Assembly (NCBI RefSeq): GCF_008704495.1
Contig: NZ_CP023699.1
Span: forward strand, 3,286,001 to 3,350,000
From: Streptomyces kanamyceticus
Lineage (GTDB): Bacteria; Actinomycetota; Actinomycetes; Streptomycetales; Streptomycetaceae
Direction of reading: 5' to 3'
DNA: 64,000 nucleotides
This document shows positions 24,470 to 32,364 of this stretch, one piece after another (the first letter of the stretch is position 1; each line of letters opens with the position of its first letter). Position numbers and translations under genes: made by a program. The notes beneath the pieces are model-generated. The model saw only the letters and a list, made by a program, of their open reading frames with translations, made no database searches and was not told the DNA's origin.

Positions 24470-25450
24470 TCAGAAGAGCACGCGCGCGAGCGCCGTACGC
24501 GCCGTCGTCACCCGGGGGTCGTCCGAGCCCACCACTTCGAAGAGTTCGAGCAGGCGCACCCGCGCGGCGTCCCTGTCGTCGCCCGCCGTGCGCTTGACCG
24601 CGTCGATGAGGCGCCCGAAGGCGTCCTCGACATGGCCGCCGACCAGATCCAGGTCGGCCGCGGCGATCTGCGCCTCGACGTCCGCGGGGCGGTCGGCCGC
24701 GTCCTTGCGGACCTGCTGCGGGTCGAGACCCTGGACGCGCTGGAGCAGTTCGGCCTGGGCGAGACCGAGCTTGGCCTCCGTGTTGCCCGGGTCGTCACTG
24801 AGTACGTTCTTGTACGCCTGGACGGCACCGGCCAGATCGCCCGCGTCCAGCGCCCGCACGGCCGCTTCGAGCAGGGCGTCGTAAGGACCGGCGGGCACCT
24901 CGGCCGGCTCGGGGGCCTGCTGGCCCTCGGCCTCCGGGTCCACCACCAGGCCGGTCAGGCCGAAGCGCTCCTCGCCGACCTGGATCAGCTGATCCAGGGT
25001 CTGGCGGATCTGCGCCTCGGGGGCCGCGCCCTGGAAGAGGGGCAGGGCCTGTCCCGCCACCACCGCGAAGACGGCCGGAATCCCCTGGACCCCGAACTGC
25101 TGCATCAGCATCTGGTTGGCGTCGACATCGATCTTGGCAAGAAGGAAGCGGCCGCCGTACTCCTGCGCGAGGCGCTCCAGAAGGGGGCTCAGCTGCTTGC
25201 ACGGTTCGCACCACTCGGCCCAGAAGTCGATGACGACCGGGACCTCGGCGGAACGCTGCAGGACCTCGTGCTCAAAACCCGCCTCGTCGACATCGATGAC
25301 GAGGCTCGCGGGCGAGACGGCGCCCGGGGCACCGCCGCCCTGCCTGGCCGCTTCGGCGCGCGCCTGCTCCGCCTTCGCCTTGGCTTCCTGGGCCGCCTTC
25401 ACCGCGGCGAGGTCGACGACTCCACTCATGGACATGTTCCGTGGCTGCAT
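24470..25450 (-). CDS. thioredoxin-TPR protein (CnoX/YbbN-like chaperedoxin)
   Basis: 326 residues. After an Ala/Glu-rich leader (about 1-45), a thioredoxin domain (about 55-165) carries PVVIDFWAEWCEPCKQLSPLLE with the active site C81-E-P-C84 and the cis-Pro region VQGIPAVF. The C-terminal half (about 190-325) is helical repeat sequence (DALLEAAVRALDAGDLAGAVQAYKNVLSDDPGNTEAKLGLAQAEL) like the TPR/tetratricopeptide part of CnoX, which holds clients and protects them from oxidation. The WCEPC active site has both cysteines, so it may be redox active. ATG 25450 has GGGAGG 8 nt upstream. It is monocistronic. Confidence 0.9.
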   Translation of the reverse strand: MQPRNMSMSGVVDLAAVKAAQEAKAKAEQARAEAARQGGGAPGAVSPASLVIDVDEAGFEHEVLQRSAEVPVVIDFWAEWCEPCKQLSPLLERLAQEYGGRFLLAKIDVDANQMLMQQFGVQGIPAVFAVVAGQALPLFQGAAPEAQIRQTLDQLIQVGEERFGLTGLVVDPEAEGQQAPEPAEVPAGPYDALLEAAVRALDAGDLAGAVQAYKNVLSDDPGNTEAKLGLAQAELLQRVQGLDPQQVRKDAADRPADVEAQIAAADLDLVGGHVEDAFGRLIDAVKRTAGDDRDAARVRLLELFEVVGSDDPRVTTARTALARVLF

Positions 25451-25739
25451 GAGTACATCCTCCCCCAAGCCGTGCGGGAACCGCGCCCGTCCGCCGCCCC
25501 CGCCGGATTACGGGGCATGCGTGGGGCTCGGCTCAAGGTCCCGAGGAGGACCGGTGGTTGACGCGGGGTCCCCACCCCGCACATGTGGTTGTCTCTCGTG
25601 GCTCTCGCTCATGGGCGTAGGAACGCGCCGTTCCCCGTGCCCATCTGCTTTCGCTACGCGTCGTAGCGTAACTGGCGGGCCCCGGACGTGGGAAGGCGGC
25701 CGCGGTGATCTCCCTCACTCGACACCCCGGCCCCATTCG

Positions 25740-25751
25740 TACTGGCCGGTA
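25740..25751. promoter_or_regulatory. near-palindrome at the TetR gene start
   Basis: TACTGGCCGGTA is an imperfect 12-bp inverted repeat just upstream of ATG 25763 and overlapping the alternative ATG 25751. It is a plausible autoregulatory site of the TetR protein. Confidence 0.45.
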
Positions 25752-25762
25752 TGGTCGCGGGC

Positions 25763-26392
25763 ATGCAGAGCCGCATCACACCTCCCGCCCGCACCGGAGG
25801 CCGTCCGCGCAGCGCGGCGGCCGACGCCGCGATCCTGGAGGCGACCCGCCAGGGCCTGGTCGAGCTCGGCTGGTCCAAGCTGACCCTGAGCGACGTCGCC
25901 ACGCGCGCGGGCGTCGCCAAGACCACCCTGTACCGGCGCTGGGCGGGCAAGAGCGAACTGGTCGTGGACGCGGTCGCGGAACTCTTCGACGAACTGGAAC
26001 TGCCGGACAGGGGCAGCCTCGCCGCGGACATCGAGGGCGTCGTCCTGCAGTTCGCGCTGCTGCTCGGGCGGCCCGAGACCAAGACGGCGCTGATGGCGGT
26101 GGTCGCGGAGTCGACGACGGACGCACCACTGCGGGAACGAATCCGCACGTCCATCGTCGACCGCCAAAAACGCCTGGTCCTGGCCGGACGGGCGCGGGCC
26201 CAGGAACGGGGCGAACTCCCCACGGAGTCCGACCCGGTCTCCGCCGCCCGCACGGCCGACCTGATCTTCGACGTGATCGCGGGCGCGGTGGTCCACCGGG
26301 CGCTGGTGAGCGGTGAGCCGGTGGACGAGGAGTGGGCCCACCGCTTCACCCTGCTCCTACTGGGCGGCTTGGCAGCGGCGGCACAAACCTGA
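25763..26392 (+). CDS. TetR-family regulator
   Basis: 209 residues. N-terminal DNA-binding domain: AILEATRQGLVELGWSKLTLSDVATRAGVAKTTLYRRWAGKSELV, a textbook TetR helix-turn-helix with TTLYRRW recognition helix. The C-terminal part (about 75-205) looks like the TetR_C ligand domain typical of the group with RRW (LVLAGRARAQERGELP and DLIFDVIAGAVVHRALVSGEPVDEEW). ATG 25751, four codons upstream, is the alternative start. No obvious target operon is transcribed with it; the thioredoxin-like gene is divergent, 312 bp away. The last codons are part of a duplicated sequence that reappears about 91 bp downstream. Confidence 0.88.
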   Translation: MQSRITPPARTGGRPRSAAADAAILEATRQGLVELGWSKLTLSDVATRAGVAKTTLYRRWAGKSELVVDAVAELFDELELPDRGSLAADIEGVVLQFALLLGRPETKTALMAVVAESTTDAPLRERIRTSIVDRQKRLVLAGRARAQERGELPTESDPVSAARTADLIFDVIAGAVVHRALVSGEPVDEEWAHRFTLLLLGGLAAAAQT

Positions 26393-26633
26393 GCGGGTGA
26401 CGCAGGGACGATTCGGCTAGGGCCGCGGGACGGTGACATTTGCGGCTCCGCCGCGCGAGCACGCACCAGCGGCACAAACCCGACCGGGTGACGCAGGGAC
26501 GGCTAGGCCAGGGACGCGGGGCCGTGACCGACCGGGTGGCGCAGGAACGGCTAGGTCAGAGGCGCGGGGCCGTGACCGACCGGGTGGCGCAGGAACGGCT
26601 GAGTCAGGGGCGCGGGGAACTGCGCGACCAGCC
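26391..26633 (+). repeat. 48-bp tandem repeat merging into a dispersed 27-bp element
   Basis: Units with the head GACCGGGTGRCGCAGGRACG start at 26482, 26530 and 26578, exactly 48 bp apart. A diverged unit starts at 26391, overlapping the stop of the TetR gene. The sequence GCGGCACAAACC before units 26391 and 26482 is also shared, so the gene's 3' end was part of the duplication. The last unit runs into GCGCGGGGAACTGCGCGACC (26610-26629), one of four copies of that element in the window. Confidence 0.75.
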
Positions 26634-26656
26634 CCCACCGGCCCGCGGCCAAGGAA

Positions 26657-27667
26657 TCAGACCTGGTACCGCTCCGCAGCGAAAAGGTGCAGATTCTCGG
26701 CGACCCAGGCAGAGGTCAACTTCAGGCCCTCCGCCAAGGAGACCTCCGGGACCCACCCCGCCCACTCCCGCGCCCGGGAGTTGTCGGACAGCAGCCTCTC
26801 CACCTCACTGCCCGAAGGGCGAAGACGAGCGGGGTCGACGACCACGGACGCCTCGCGCCCGGACGCAGCGATGAGCGCCTCCGCAAGGTCACCGATGGAG
26901 ATCTCCCGCCCCACACCGAGATTCACCGCGTGCCCGAGCGCCCGCTCGGACACCGCCATCGCCATGAACCCCCGCGCCGTATCAGTGACATACGTGAAGT
27001 CCCGCGTGGGCGTAAGCGACCCCAGCTTGATCTCCCGCGCACCGGAGTGCAGCTGCGCCAGGATCGTGGGAATGACCGCACGGGCCGACTGCCGCGGCCC
27101 GTACGTGTTGAAGGGCCGCACCACCGTCACCGGCAACTCGAACGCGTGCCAGTGCGACAGCGCCATCATGTCGGCGCCGATCTTCGAGGCCGAGTAGGGC
27201 GACTGCGGCTGCAGCGGGTGCGCCTCGCTGATCGGCGCGGTCAGCGCGGTCCCGTACACCTCACTGGTGGACGTGTGGACGAGCCGCCGCACGGAGTGCC
27301 GCCCGCACGCCTCCGCGATGTTCTCGGTGCCGACCACGTTCGTCTGGACGTACGCGCCCGGGGAGTCGTACGAGTACGGGATGCCGATCAGCGCGGCCAG
27401 GTGGAAGACCGTGTCGCAGCCCTCGACCGCGTCCATCACGCGCCCCGCGTCCCGCACGTCGCCCGCGATCATCTCGACCCGCGGGTCACCGAGCAGATGC
27501 GCCAGGTGCCCCTTCTCGGCGTACGGCTTGTAGTGGACGAACGCCCGGACCTTCGCGCCCGCTTCGAGCAGCAGGTCGACGAGCGTCGAGCCGATGAAAC
27601 CCTCGGCTCCGGTGACGAGGACGGTGCGGTTCTGCCAGGAGAAGTCCTGCGGGGAAGAGGTGTTCAC
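26657..27667 (-). CDS. NAD-dependent sugar-nucleotide epimerase/4,6-dehydratase (extended SDR)
   Basis: 336 residues. Extended short-chain dehydrogenase fold: cofactor motif VLVTGAEGFIGSTLVDLLLEAG at the N-terminus; HLAALIGIPYSY; catalytic Ser/Thr in TSTSEVYGTA; YSASK catalytic Tyr/Lys; RPFNTYGPRQ; and TRDFTYVTDTARG. The pattern is close to GDP-mannose/CDP-glucose 4,6-dehydratase-like enzymes and UDP-hexose epimerases, but the substrate cannot be fixed from motifs. The GTG start overlaps the stop of the MurG-like gene by 4 bp, so the two are co-translated. It probably supplies or modifies the sugar nucleotide used, or the glycan made, by the glycosyltransferase. Confidence 0.88.
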   Translation of the reverse strand: MNTSSPQDFSWQNRTVLVTGAEGFIGSTLVDLLLEAGAKVRAFVHYKPYAEKGHLAHLLGDPRVEMIAGDVRDAGRVMDAVEGCDTVFHLAALIGIPYSYDSPGAYVQTNVVGTENIAEACGRHSVRRLVHTSTSEVYGTALTAPISEAHPLQPQSPYSASKIGADMMALSHWHAFELPVTVVRPFNTYGPRQSARAVIPTILAQLHSGAREIKLGSLTPTRDFTYVTDTARGFMAMAVSERALGHAVNLGVGREISIGDLAEALIAASGREASVVVDPARLRPSGSEVERLLSDNSRAREWAGWVPEVSLAEGLKLTSAWVAENLHLFAAERYQV

Positions 27668-28845
27668 GCGTACTCCAGGTGTGCGGTGTGGTGGGTGAGT
27701 GCGATGACCCGCTCGGCGAGCAGGTCGGCGGCGCGGGCGTGCGGCCCGGGGTCCGCGGCGCCGCTCATCGCGGCGAGCCGTGCGGGGTCCGCGAGCAGCG
27801 GCCCCACGAGTTCGGCGAGGCGCTCCGCGGTCGTCTCCTCGTCGGGAAGGAGCAGCCCCGCGCCCGCGTCGGTCAGGACCCGGGCGTTGTGGGTCTGGTG
27901 GTCGCCCGGCGCGTGCGGGTAGGGCACGAGGACGGCGGGTACGCCGGTCGCGGCGAGTTCGGCGACGGTCGCCGAACCCGCGCGGCAGACGACGAGGTCG
28001 GCGGCCGCGTAGGCGAGGTCCATGCGGTCGAGGTAGGGCACGGCCTCGGCGACGGCGCTACCGCCCTCGTACGCGAGCCGGTCCCGCGTCTCCTCCAGGA
28101 CCGCGGGCCCTGTCTTGATCAGGAGATGTACGTCGGTCCGCCCCTGCCAGCGCGCGGCGAGCCCGAGCGCGGCCCGGGTCAGACGCTTGGCGCCCAGGCT
28201 GCCGCCGTTGAAGAGGACCAGGCGGCGGCCTTCGGGCACGCCGAACGCGCGGCGCGCCTCGGCCCGCAGCGCGGTCCTGTCCAGGGCGGCGAGCGGCGCC
28301 GCGATGGGCATGCCGGTGGTGAACGCGCGCTCACCGCCGGGCAGATGGGCCCGGCTGCGGTCGAAGGCGACCGCGATGTTCGGGGTGAGGCGGGCCGCGA
28401 AGCGGTTGGCGCGGCCCGGCACGGCGTTGGACTCGTGGATGAGGCTCGGCAGGCCCGCCATGCGGGCGCCGACGATGGCGGGGGCGCTGGGGTAGCCGCC
28501 CATGCCGACGGCCACCTGCGCGCCCTGCTCGCGCAGGATGGCCCGGCACTGGGCGCCGGACTTCATCAGCGCGGCGGGCAGCAGATAGCGGCGGGCGCCG
28601 AGCGAGGGGTCGAAGGGGATCATGTCGACGGTGTGCAGGCGGTAGCCGGCGTCCGGTATCAGCCGGGTCTCCAGGCCGCGCTCCGTGCCGACGAAGGAGA
28701 TCACCGCGTCCGGCACGGCCCGGCGCAGCGCGTCGGCGAGGGCGAGGCCCGGATAGATGTGCCCGCCGGTGCCGCCCGCACCGATCACGACGGAGAGACG
28801 GGAGGAGCCCGGACGATCCGAGGGATCGGAGTGAGAGGTTCGCAT
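27664..28845 (-). CDS. MurG-like glycosyltransferase (GT28), paralogue of the peptidoglycan enzyme
   Basis: 393 residues in the MurG/GT28 fold. The N-terminal glycine loop is VVIGAGGTGGHIYPGLALADAL; acceptor-side motif GMGGYPSAPAIVGARMAGLPSLIHESNAVPGRANRFAARL matches MurG's HEQNAVPG region; the donor domain has LFNGGSLGAKRLTRAALG and VCRAGSATVAELAATGVPAVLVPYPHAPGDHQTHNA. True murG lies in the dcw cluster, which is not here, so this is a second copy with a partner sugar-modifying enzyme. It is divergent from an OmpR-type two-component system, with 10-bp direct repeats between. The acceptor and donor are unknown; UDP-GlcNAc is the default expectation. Confidence 0.9.
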   Translation of the reverse strand: MRTSHSDPSDRPGSSRLSVVIGAGGTGGHIYPGLALADALRRAVPDAVISFVGTERGLETRLIPDAGYRLHTVDMIPFDPSLGARRYLLPAALMKSGAQCRAILREQGAQVAVGMGGYPSAPAIVGARMAGLPSLIHESNAVPGRANRFAARLTPNIAVAFDRSRAHLPGGERAFTTGMPIAAPLAALDRTALRAEARRAFGVPEGRRLVLFNGGSLGAKRLTRAALGLAARWQGRTDVHLLIKTGPAVLEETRDRLAYEGGSAVAEAVPYLDRMDLAYAAADLVVCRAGSATVAELAATGVPAVLVPYPHAPGDHQTHNARVLTDAGAGLLLPDEETTAERLAELVGPLLADPARLAAMSGAADPGPHARAADLLAERVIALTHHTAHLEYA

Positions 28846-28862
28846 GGCAATGGAGCATTACG

Positions 28863-28884
28863 AGAGGGTCTAAGAGGGTTTTAA
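28863..28884. promoter_or_regulatory. 10-bp direct repeats, OmpR-type site
   Basis: AGAGGGTCTA (28863-28872) is followed immediately by AGAGGGTTTT (28873-28882) and AAGAAG, a direct repeat with one helical turn period. It lies between the divergent MurG-like operon and the response-regulator gene. OmpR/PhoB-type regulators bind such tandem sites, so the adjacent regulator is the natural candidate. Confidence 0.6.
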
Positions 28885-28909
28885 GAAGCACGTTTGGCAC
28901 CGTGGGGGC

Positions 28910-29653
28910 ATGAGCTTCACGAGCGCGACCGGCAAGGGCGCCCCACCGGGCGGCGCGGAACCGGCGCCCCACAAGATCCTCGTCGTGGACGACGACCCCG
29001 AGGTGCGCGCCGCGGTGGAGGACGCCCTGACGATCGAGGGCCACCGGGTCCGCGGCGCGGCCGACGGCCACCGCGCGCTCCTCGCGGTCGCCCGCTGGCA
29101 GCCCGACCTGCTCGTCCTCGACGTCCTGATGCCGGTCATGGACGGCCTCGCCGTCTGCCGCCAGCTGCGCGCGGCGGGCGACCGCACCCCGGTCCTGGTG
29201 CTGACCGCACTGGACTCGGTGAGCGAGCGCGTCGACGGCCTCGACGCGGGCGCCGACGACTACCTGGTCAAGCCGTTCGCCCTGGACGAGCTGGTGGCGC
29301 GCGTCCGGGCGCTGCTCCGCCGTCTGACGCCCGAGCTGCCCGAACGCGACGACGACGCCCTCTCGTACGGCGATCTCGTCCTGGACCCGGCCACCCGCAC
29401 AGGACGCCGCGGCGGGCGCGCCGTGGAATTCAGCCGCACCGAGGCCGCCCTCCTCGAACTGCTCCTGCGCAACGCGGGGCAGGTCCTGCCGCGCGACCTC
29501 ATCCAGCGCACCGTCTGGGGCCGCGACTTCGGCCCCGACTCCAACTCCCTCGCCGTGTACGTCGGTTACCTGCGCCGCAAACTGGAGTCGGGCGGCGAAC
29601 CCCGCCTGGTGCACACCGTGCACGGCGTCGGCTACCGGCTCGGCACCCCGTGA
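28910..29653 (+). CDS. OmpR-family response regulator
   Basis: 247 residues. After a short leader, the receiver domain begins KILVVDDDPEVRAAVEDAL, with phosphoacceptor D71 in LLVLDVLMPVMDGL, the T in VLVLTALDS and the switch Lys in DDYLVKPFALDELVARVRALLRR. The C-terminal winged helix has VEFSRTEAALLELLLRNAGQVLPRDLIQRTVWG and the recognition helix SLAVYVGYLRRKLESGGEPRLVHTVHGVGYRL. It resembles the MprA/TcrA group of actinobacteria. It overlaps the kinase GTG by 4 bp. Confidence 0.94.
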   Translation: MSFTSATGKGAPPGGAEPAPHKILVVDDDPEVRAAVEDALTIEGHRVRGAADGHRALLAVARWQPDLLVLDVLMPVMDGLAVCRQLRAAGDRTPVLVLTALDSVSERVDGLDAGADDYLVKPFALDELVARVRALLRRLTPELPERDDDALSYGDLVLDPATRTGRRGGRAVEFSRTEAALLELLLRNAGQVLPRDLIQRTVWGRDFGPDSNSLAVYVGYLRRKLESGGEPRLVHTVHGVGYRLGTP

Positions 29654-31044
29654 GCGGCCGCCGCGGGCTCGGCGCGCGCTGGCTGCGCCGCAGGCCGCTG
29701 CGCACCCGGCTCGCCATGGCCGCGGCGGCGGCCGTGGCCCTGGTGGCGATCGGGGTGTGCGCGGCCGCGTTCTTCGTGATCCGCTACAAGCTGTACCAGC
29801 AGCTCGACCAGAACCTCGCGCAGTCCGCCGGGCTCATCGCCCAGCAGCACCGCGCCGAGGGCCCCGGCGTCATGACGGGCGAGTGCCGGTTCCTGGGCGC
29901 CCCCGCCTGCTCGCAGATCGTCCCCGAGGACCCCGCGAACGACCCGTCGAAGCCGTACCTGCTGCCCGTGACGCAGCCGACCCGCAGCGTCGCCGCCGGT
30001 CAACAGACCCCGTACTACTCGAACTTCACCCTCCCCGGCGGCAAGCCGGGCCGGATGTACACCACCACCTTCGGCAAGGACGGCGAGGCCGTGCAGGTCG
30101 CCCTGCGCGCCGACATCGCCGAACGCGGCGTCAGCCAGGCCGCGTCCCTGCTCTCCGCGGTGGGCGGCGCCGGGGTGCTGCTCTCCGGGCTCGGCGGCTA
30201 CTGGGTCTCGCGCACCGGGCTCGCGCCGATCACCCGCCTCACCGCCACCGCCGAGCGCATCGCGGCCACCCGCGACGCCCGCCACCGCATCGAACTGCCG
30301 CCGGGACCGCCGGGCCGCGAGGACGAAGTCACCCGCCTGGCAGCCACGTTCAACACGATGCTCGCCGAACTGGAGGAGTCCGTCGCGGCCCGCCGCCGCC
30401 TGGTCGCCGACGCCTCGCACGAGCTGCGCACCCCGCTCACCGCACTCCGTACGAACGCCGAACTCCTCGCCAGGGCAGAGCGCCTGACGGATGCTCAGCG
30501 CGACCGGGCGTCCGGCGCGCTCGGCCGCCAGCTGCGCGAAGTCACCGGCCTCGTCAACGACTTGATCGAACTGGCCAGGGAGGAGGAGCCCCAGCCCCTC
30601 CTGGAGGAAGTGCGGCTCGCTCCCCTGGTCGCCCACGGCGTCGACGCCGCCCGCGGCCACTGGCCCGCCGTCCCCTTCGGCCTCCAGGTGGCACCGGAGG
30701 CGGTGGACCTCAGCGTCCCCGGCGTACCGGCGCGCCTGTCCCGCCTGCTGACCAATCTCCTCGACAACGCCGCCAAGTTCAGCCCGCCCGGCGCACCGGT
30801 CGAGGTCGCGCTGACCCGCACGGCCCTGACCGTGCGCGACCACGGACCCGGCATCGCCGAGGAGGACCTGCCGTACGTCTTCGACCGCTTCTACCGCGCC
30901 GAGAAGGCCCGCGCCCTGCCGGGATCGGGCCTCGGCCTGGCGATGGCACGCCAGATCGCGCACGCGCACGGCGCGGAACTGACGGCGGAACGGGCCCCTG
31001 GCGGCGGCGCCCAGTTCCGCCTGACCCTGCCCGGCAGGACCTGA
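29650..31044 (+). CDS. HAMP-containing sensor histidine kinase (MprB-like)
   Basis: 464 residues. The N-terminal helix is [30 protein letters not shown]. An extracytoplasmic loop (about 45-165) holds two Cys residues ([11 protein letters not shown]) that could form a disulphide. A second helix (about 168-188) leads into a HAMP domain, dimerisation/phosphoacceptor [22 protein letters not shown]-box [12 protein letters not shown], and G-boxes [20 protein letters not shown] and [17 protein letters not shown]. It is translationally coupled to the regulator. The genomic position opposite a MurG-like operon suggests an envelope signal; that is inference. Confidence 0.94.
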   Translation: MSGRRGLGARWLRRRPLRTRLAMAAAAAVALVAIGVCAAAFFVIRYKLYQQLDQNLAQSAGLIAQQHRAEGPGVMTGECRFLGAPACSQIVPEDPANDPSKPYLLPVTQPTRSVAAGQQTPYYSNFTLPGGKPGRMYTTTFGKDGEAVQVALRADIAERGVSQAASLLSAVGGAGVLLSGLGGYWVSRTGLAPITRLTATAERIAATRDARHRIELPPGPPGREDEVTRLAATFNTMLAELEESVAARRRLVADASHELRTPLTALRTNAELLARAERLTDAQRDRASGALGRQLREVTGLVNDLIELAREEEPQPLLEEVRLAPLVAHGVDAARGHWPAVPFGLQVAPEAVDLSVPGVPARLSRLLTNLLDNAAKFSPPGAPVEVALTRTALTVRDHGPGIAEEDLPYVFDRFYRAEKARALPGSGLGLAMARQIAHAHGAELTAERAPGGGAQFRLTLPGRT

Positions 31045-31074
31045 CGTGCCTGCTTGCCACTCCTCGCCCCGGCC

Positions 31075-32169
31075 CTACTTCTTCTTGGCCCAGGCGCAGC
31101 TGCCCAGCGTGGCCTTGCCCTTGGCGACGAACCGGTCGGCCTCGCGCGCGACGAGCACCCGGGTCTTGCCGCCCTTGCACACGACGGTACGGTCCCCGTG
31201 CCCGGCCAGATCGACCAGGATCTGGTCCCAGTGCCGGTACTGCACGTCATGGCCCGAGTCGGCGTACGTCCGCACCTTCGCCTTGCCCGGCAGCGCGTCC
31301 TGCCAGGTCTTCAGCGTCGACGGCGGCACGGTGGTGTCCTTCTTGCCGCCGTAGAGGTAGACGGGGGCGTCCAGCTTCGACAGGTCGGGGCCAGGACGCT
31401 GGCAGTACAGCTTCTGCTCGTGCACCTGCGGCGCCGGGTCGGCCTGCTGGCCGCGCTGGTTGTAGGTGCGCGCCCCTTCCTCGTACGCGGTGTCGGCGAA
31501 GCCGGGAATCGACTTCACGGGACTGTCGTCGGGGAAGGCCCACCACTTGCGCGGGTCCTTGATCTGGTCCTGCACGGCGGCGGCGAGCGCTTCGTCGGAC
31601 AGACCGCAGTACGCGGGCTTGGCGCCGAAGGGCGGCAGGGCGGCCGCGAGGTGGAGCTGCGAGATCCGCCCGGGGGCGCGCGCCGCGAGTTCGGCGGCGT
31701 AGGGCCCGCCACCGGAGATCGCGATCACCGAGACGTCGTCGACGCCGATCTTGTCGAGAACCTCGATGGCGTCCTTCGCGAAGTCGGCCTTGCCCAGGTC
31801 CTTGTCGTAGTCGGTGTCGCCGAAGCCGTTGCGCTCCACGGAGATGAGCCGCAGGCCCAGGTCCTCGCGCGTCGAACGGAAGAAGTCCGTCATGTGCGAC
31901 GCACGGGCGCTGGTGCCGGTGCCGCCGATGAACAACACGGGCTTGCCGTCCTTCTCACCGGTGTCCGAGTAGTGCGCGGTCCGCCCGTCGGAGAGCTTCG
32001 CCGCCCGCACCGTGGGCCCCAGCGAATCGAACTCGTCCTGCACCTTCGGCTCGGCCGGCGGACTCGCACTCACCTCACCCGAGCCGCCCACGAGCAGCGC
32101 ACCGAGAATGGTGCAGGTGGCGGCGCCTATGGCGACGGCGGCGGTGCGGGCGTGACCGTTCGAGCTCAA
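31075..32169 (-). CDS. secreted alpha/beta hydrolase
   Basis: 364 residues. An export signal ([32 protein letters not shown]) precedes an alpha/beta-hydrolase fold: [15 protein letters not shown] (oxyanion region), [19 protein letters not shown], nucleophile elbow [16 protein letters not shown] with Ser in A-I-S-G-G (first glycine replaced by Ala), acid region [14 protein letters not shown], and the His in [15 protein letters not shown] Cys-rich C-terminal tail ([10 protein letters not shown] and [10 protein letters not shown]) may be disulphide bonded. The substrate is unknown. It is convergent with the histidine kinase gene (30-bp gap) and monocistronic. Confidence 0.88.
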   Translation of the reverse strand: MSSNGHARTAAVAIGAATCTILGALLVGGSGEVSASPPAEPKVQDEFDSLGPTVRAAKLSDGRTAHYSDTGEKDGKPVLFIGGTGTSARASHMTDFFRSTREDLGLRLISVERNGFGDTDYDKDLGKADFAKDAIEVLDKIGVDDVSVIAISGGGPYAAELAARAPGRISQLHLAAALPPFGAKPAYCGLSDEALAAAVQDQIKDPRKWWAFPDDSPVKSIPGFADTAYEEGARTYNQRGQQADPAPQVHEQKLYCQRPGPDLSKLDAPVYLYGGKKDTTVPPSTLKTWQDALPGKAKVRTYADSGHDVQYRHWDQILVDLAGHGDRTVVCKGGKTRVLVAREADRFVAKGKATLGSCAWAKKK

Positions 32170-32304
32170 GGGTGACTCCAGGGGCAGGACAGGCTGACCG
32201 GCACCGCCTGCCCTGGCCCCTGGGCCTTAAACCTACGAATTCACGCCGTCGACCGGGGCGTGGGGGGCTCGCCCCGTTTTGTACCATCTGCGGGCCGGTG
32301 GGGG

Positions 32305-32329
32305 CTTGTCGCGCAGTTCCCCGCGCCCC
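32305..32329 (-). repeat. dispersed GCGCGGGGAACTGCGCGAC element, copy 2
   Basis: Here the element reads on the minus strand, in the gap between the hydrolase start and the icmA stop. Other copies are at 26607-26633, 45387-45413 and 60218-60242. Confidence 0.75.
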
Positions 32330-32364
32330 TAAAAGCCCCCCCGGCCCACAGTCGACCGAGAGGC

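Noticed and set aside
27664..28845. Assignment as the essential peptidoglycan MurG
   Set aside because: The dcw-cluster neighbours (ftsW, murC, murD, ftsQ) are absent and the partner is a sugar-nucleotide SDR, so a paralogue is more likely.
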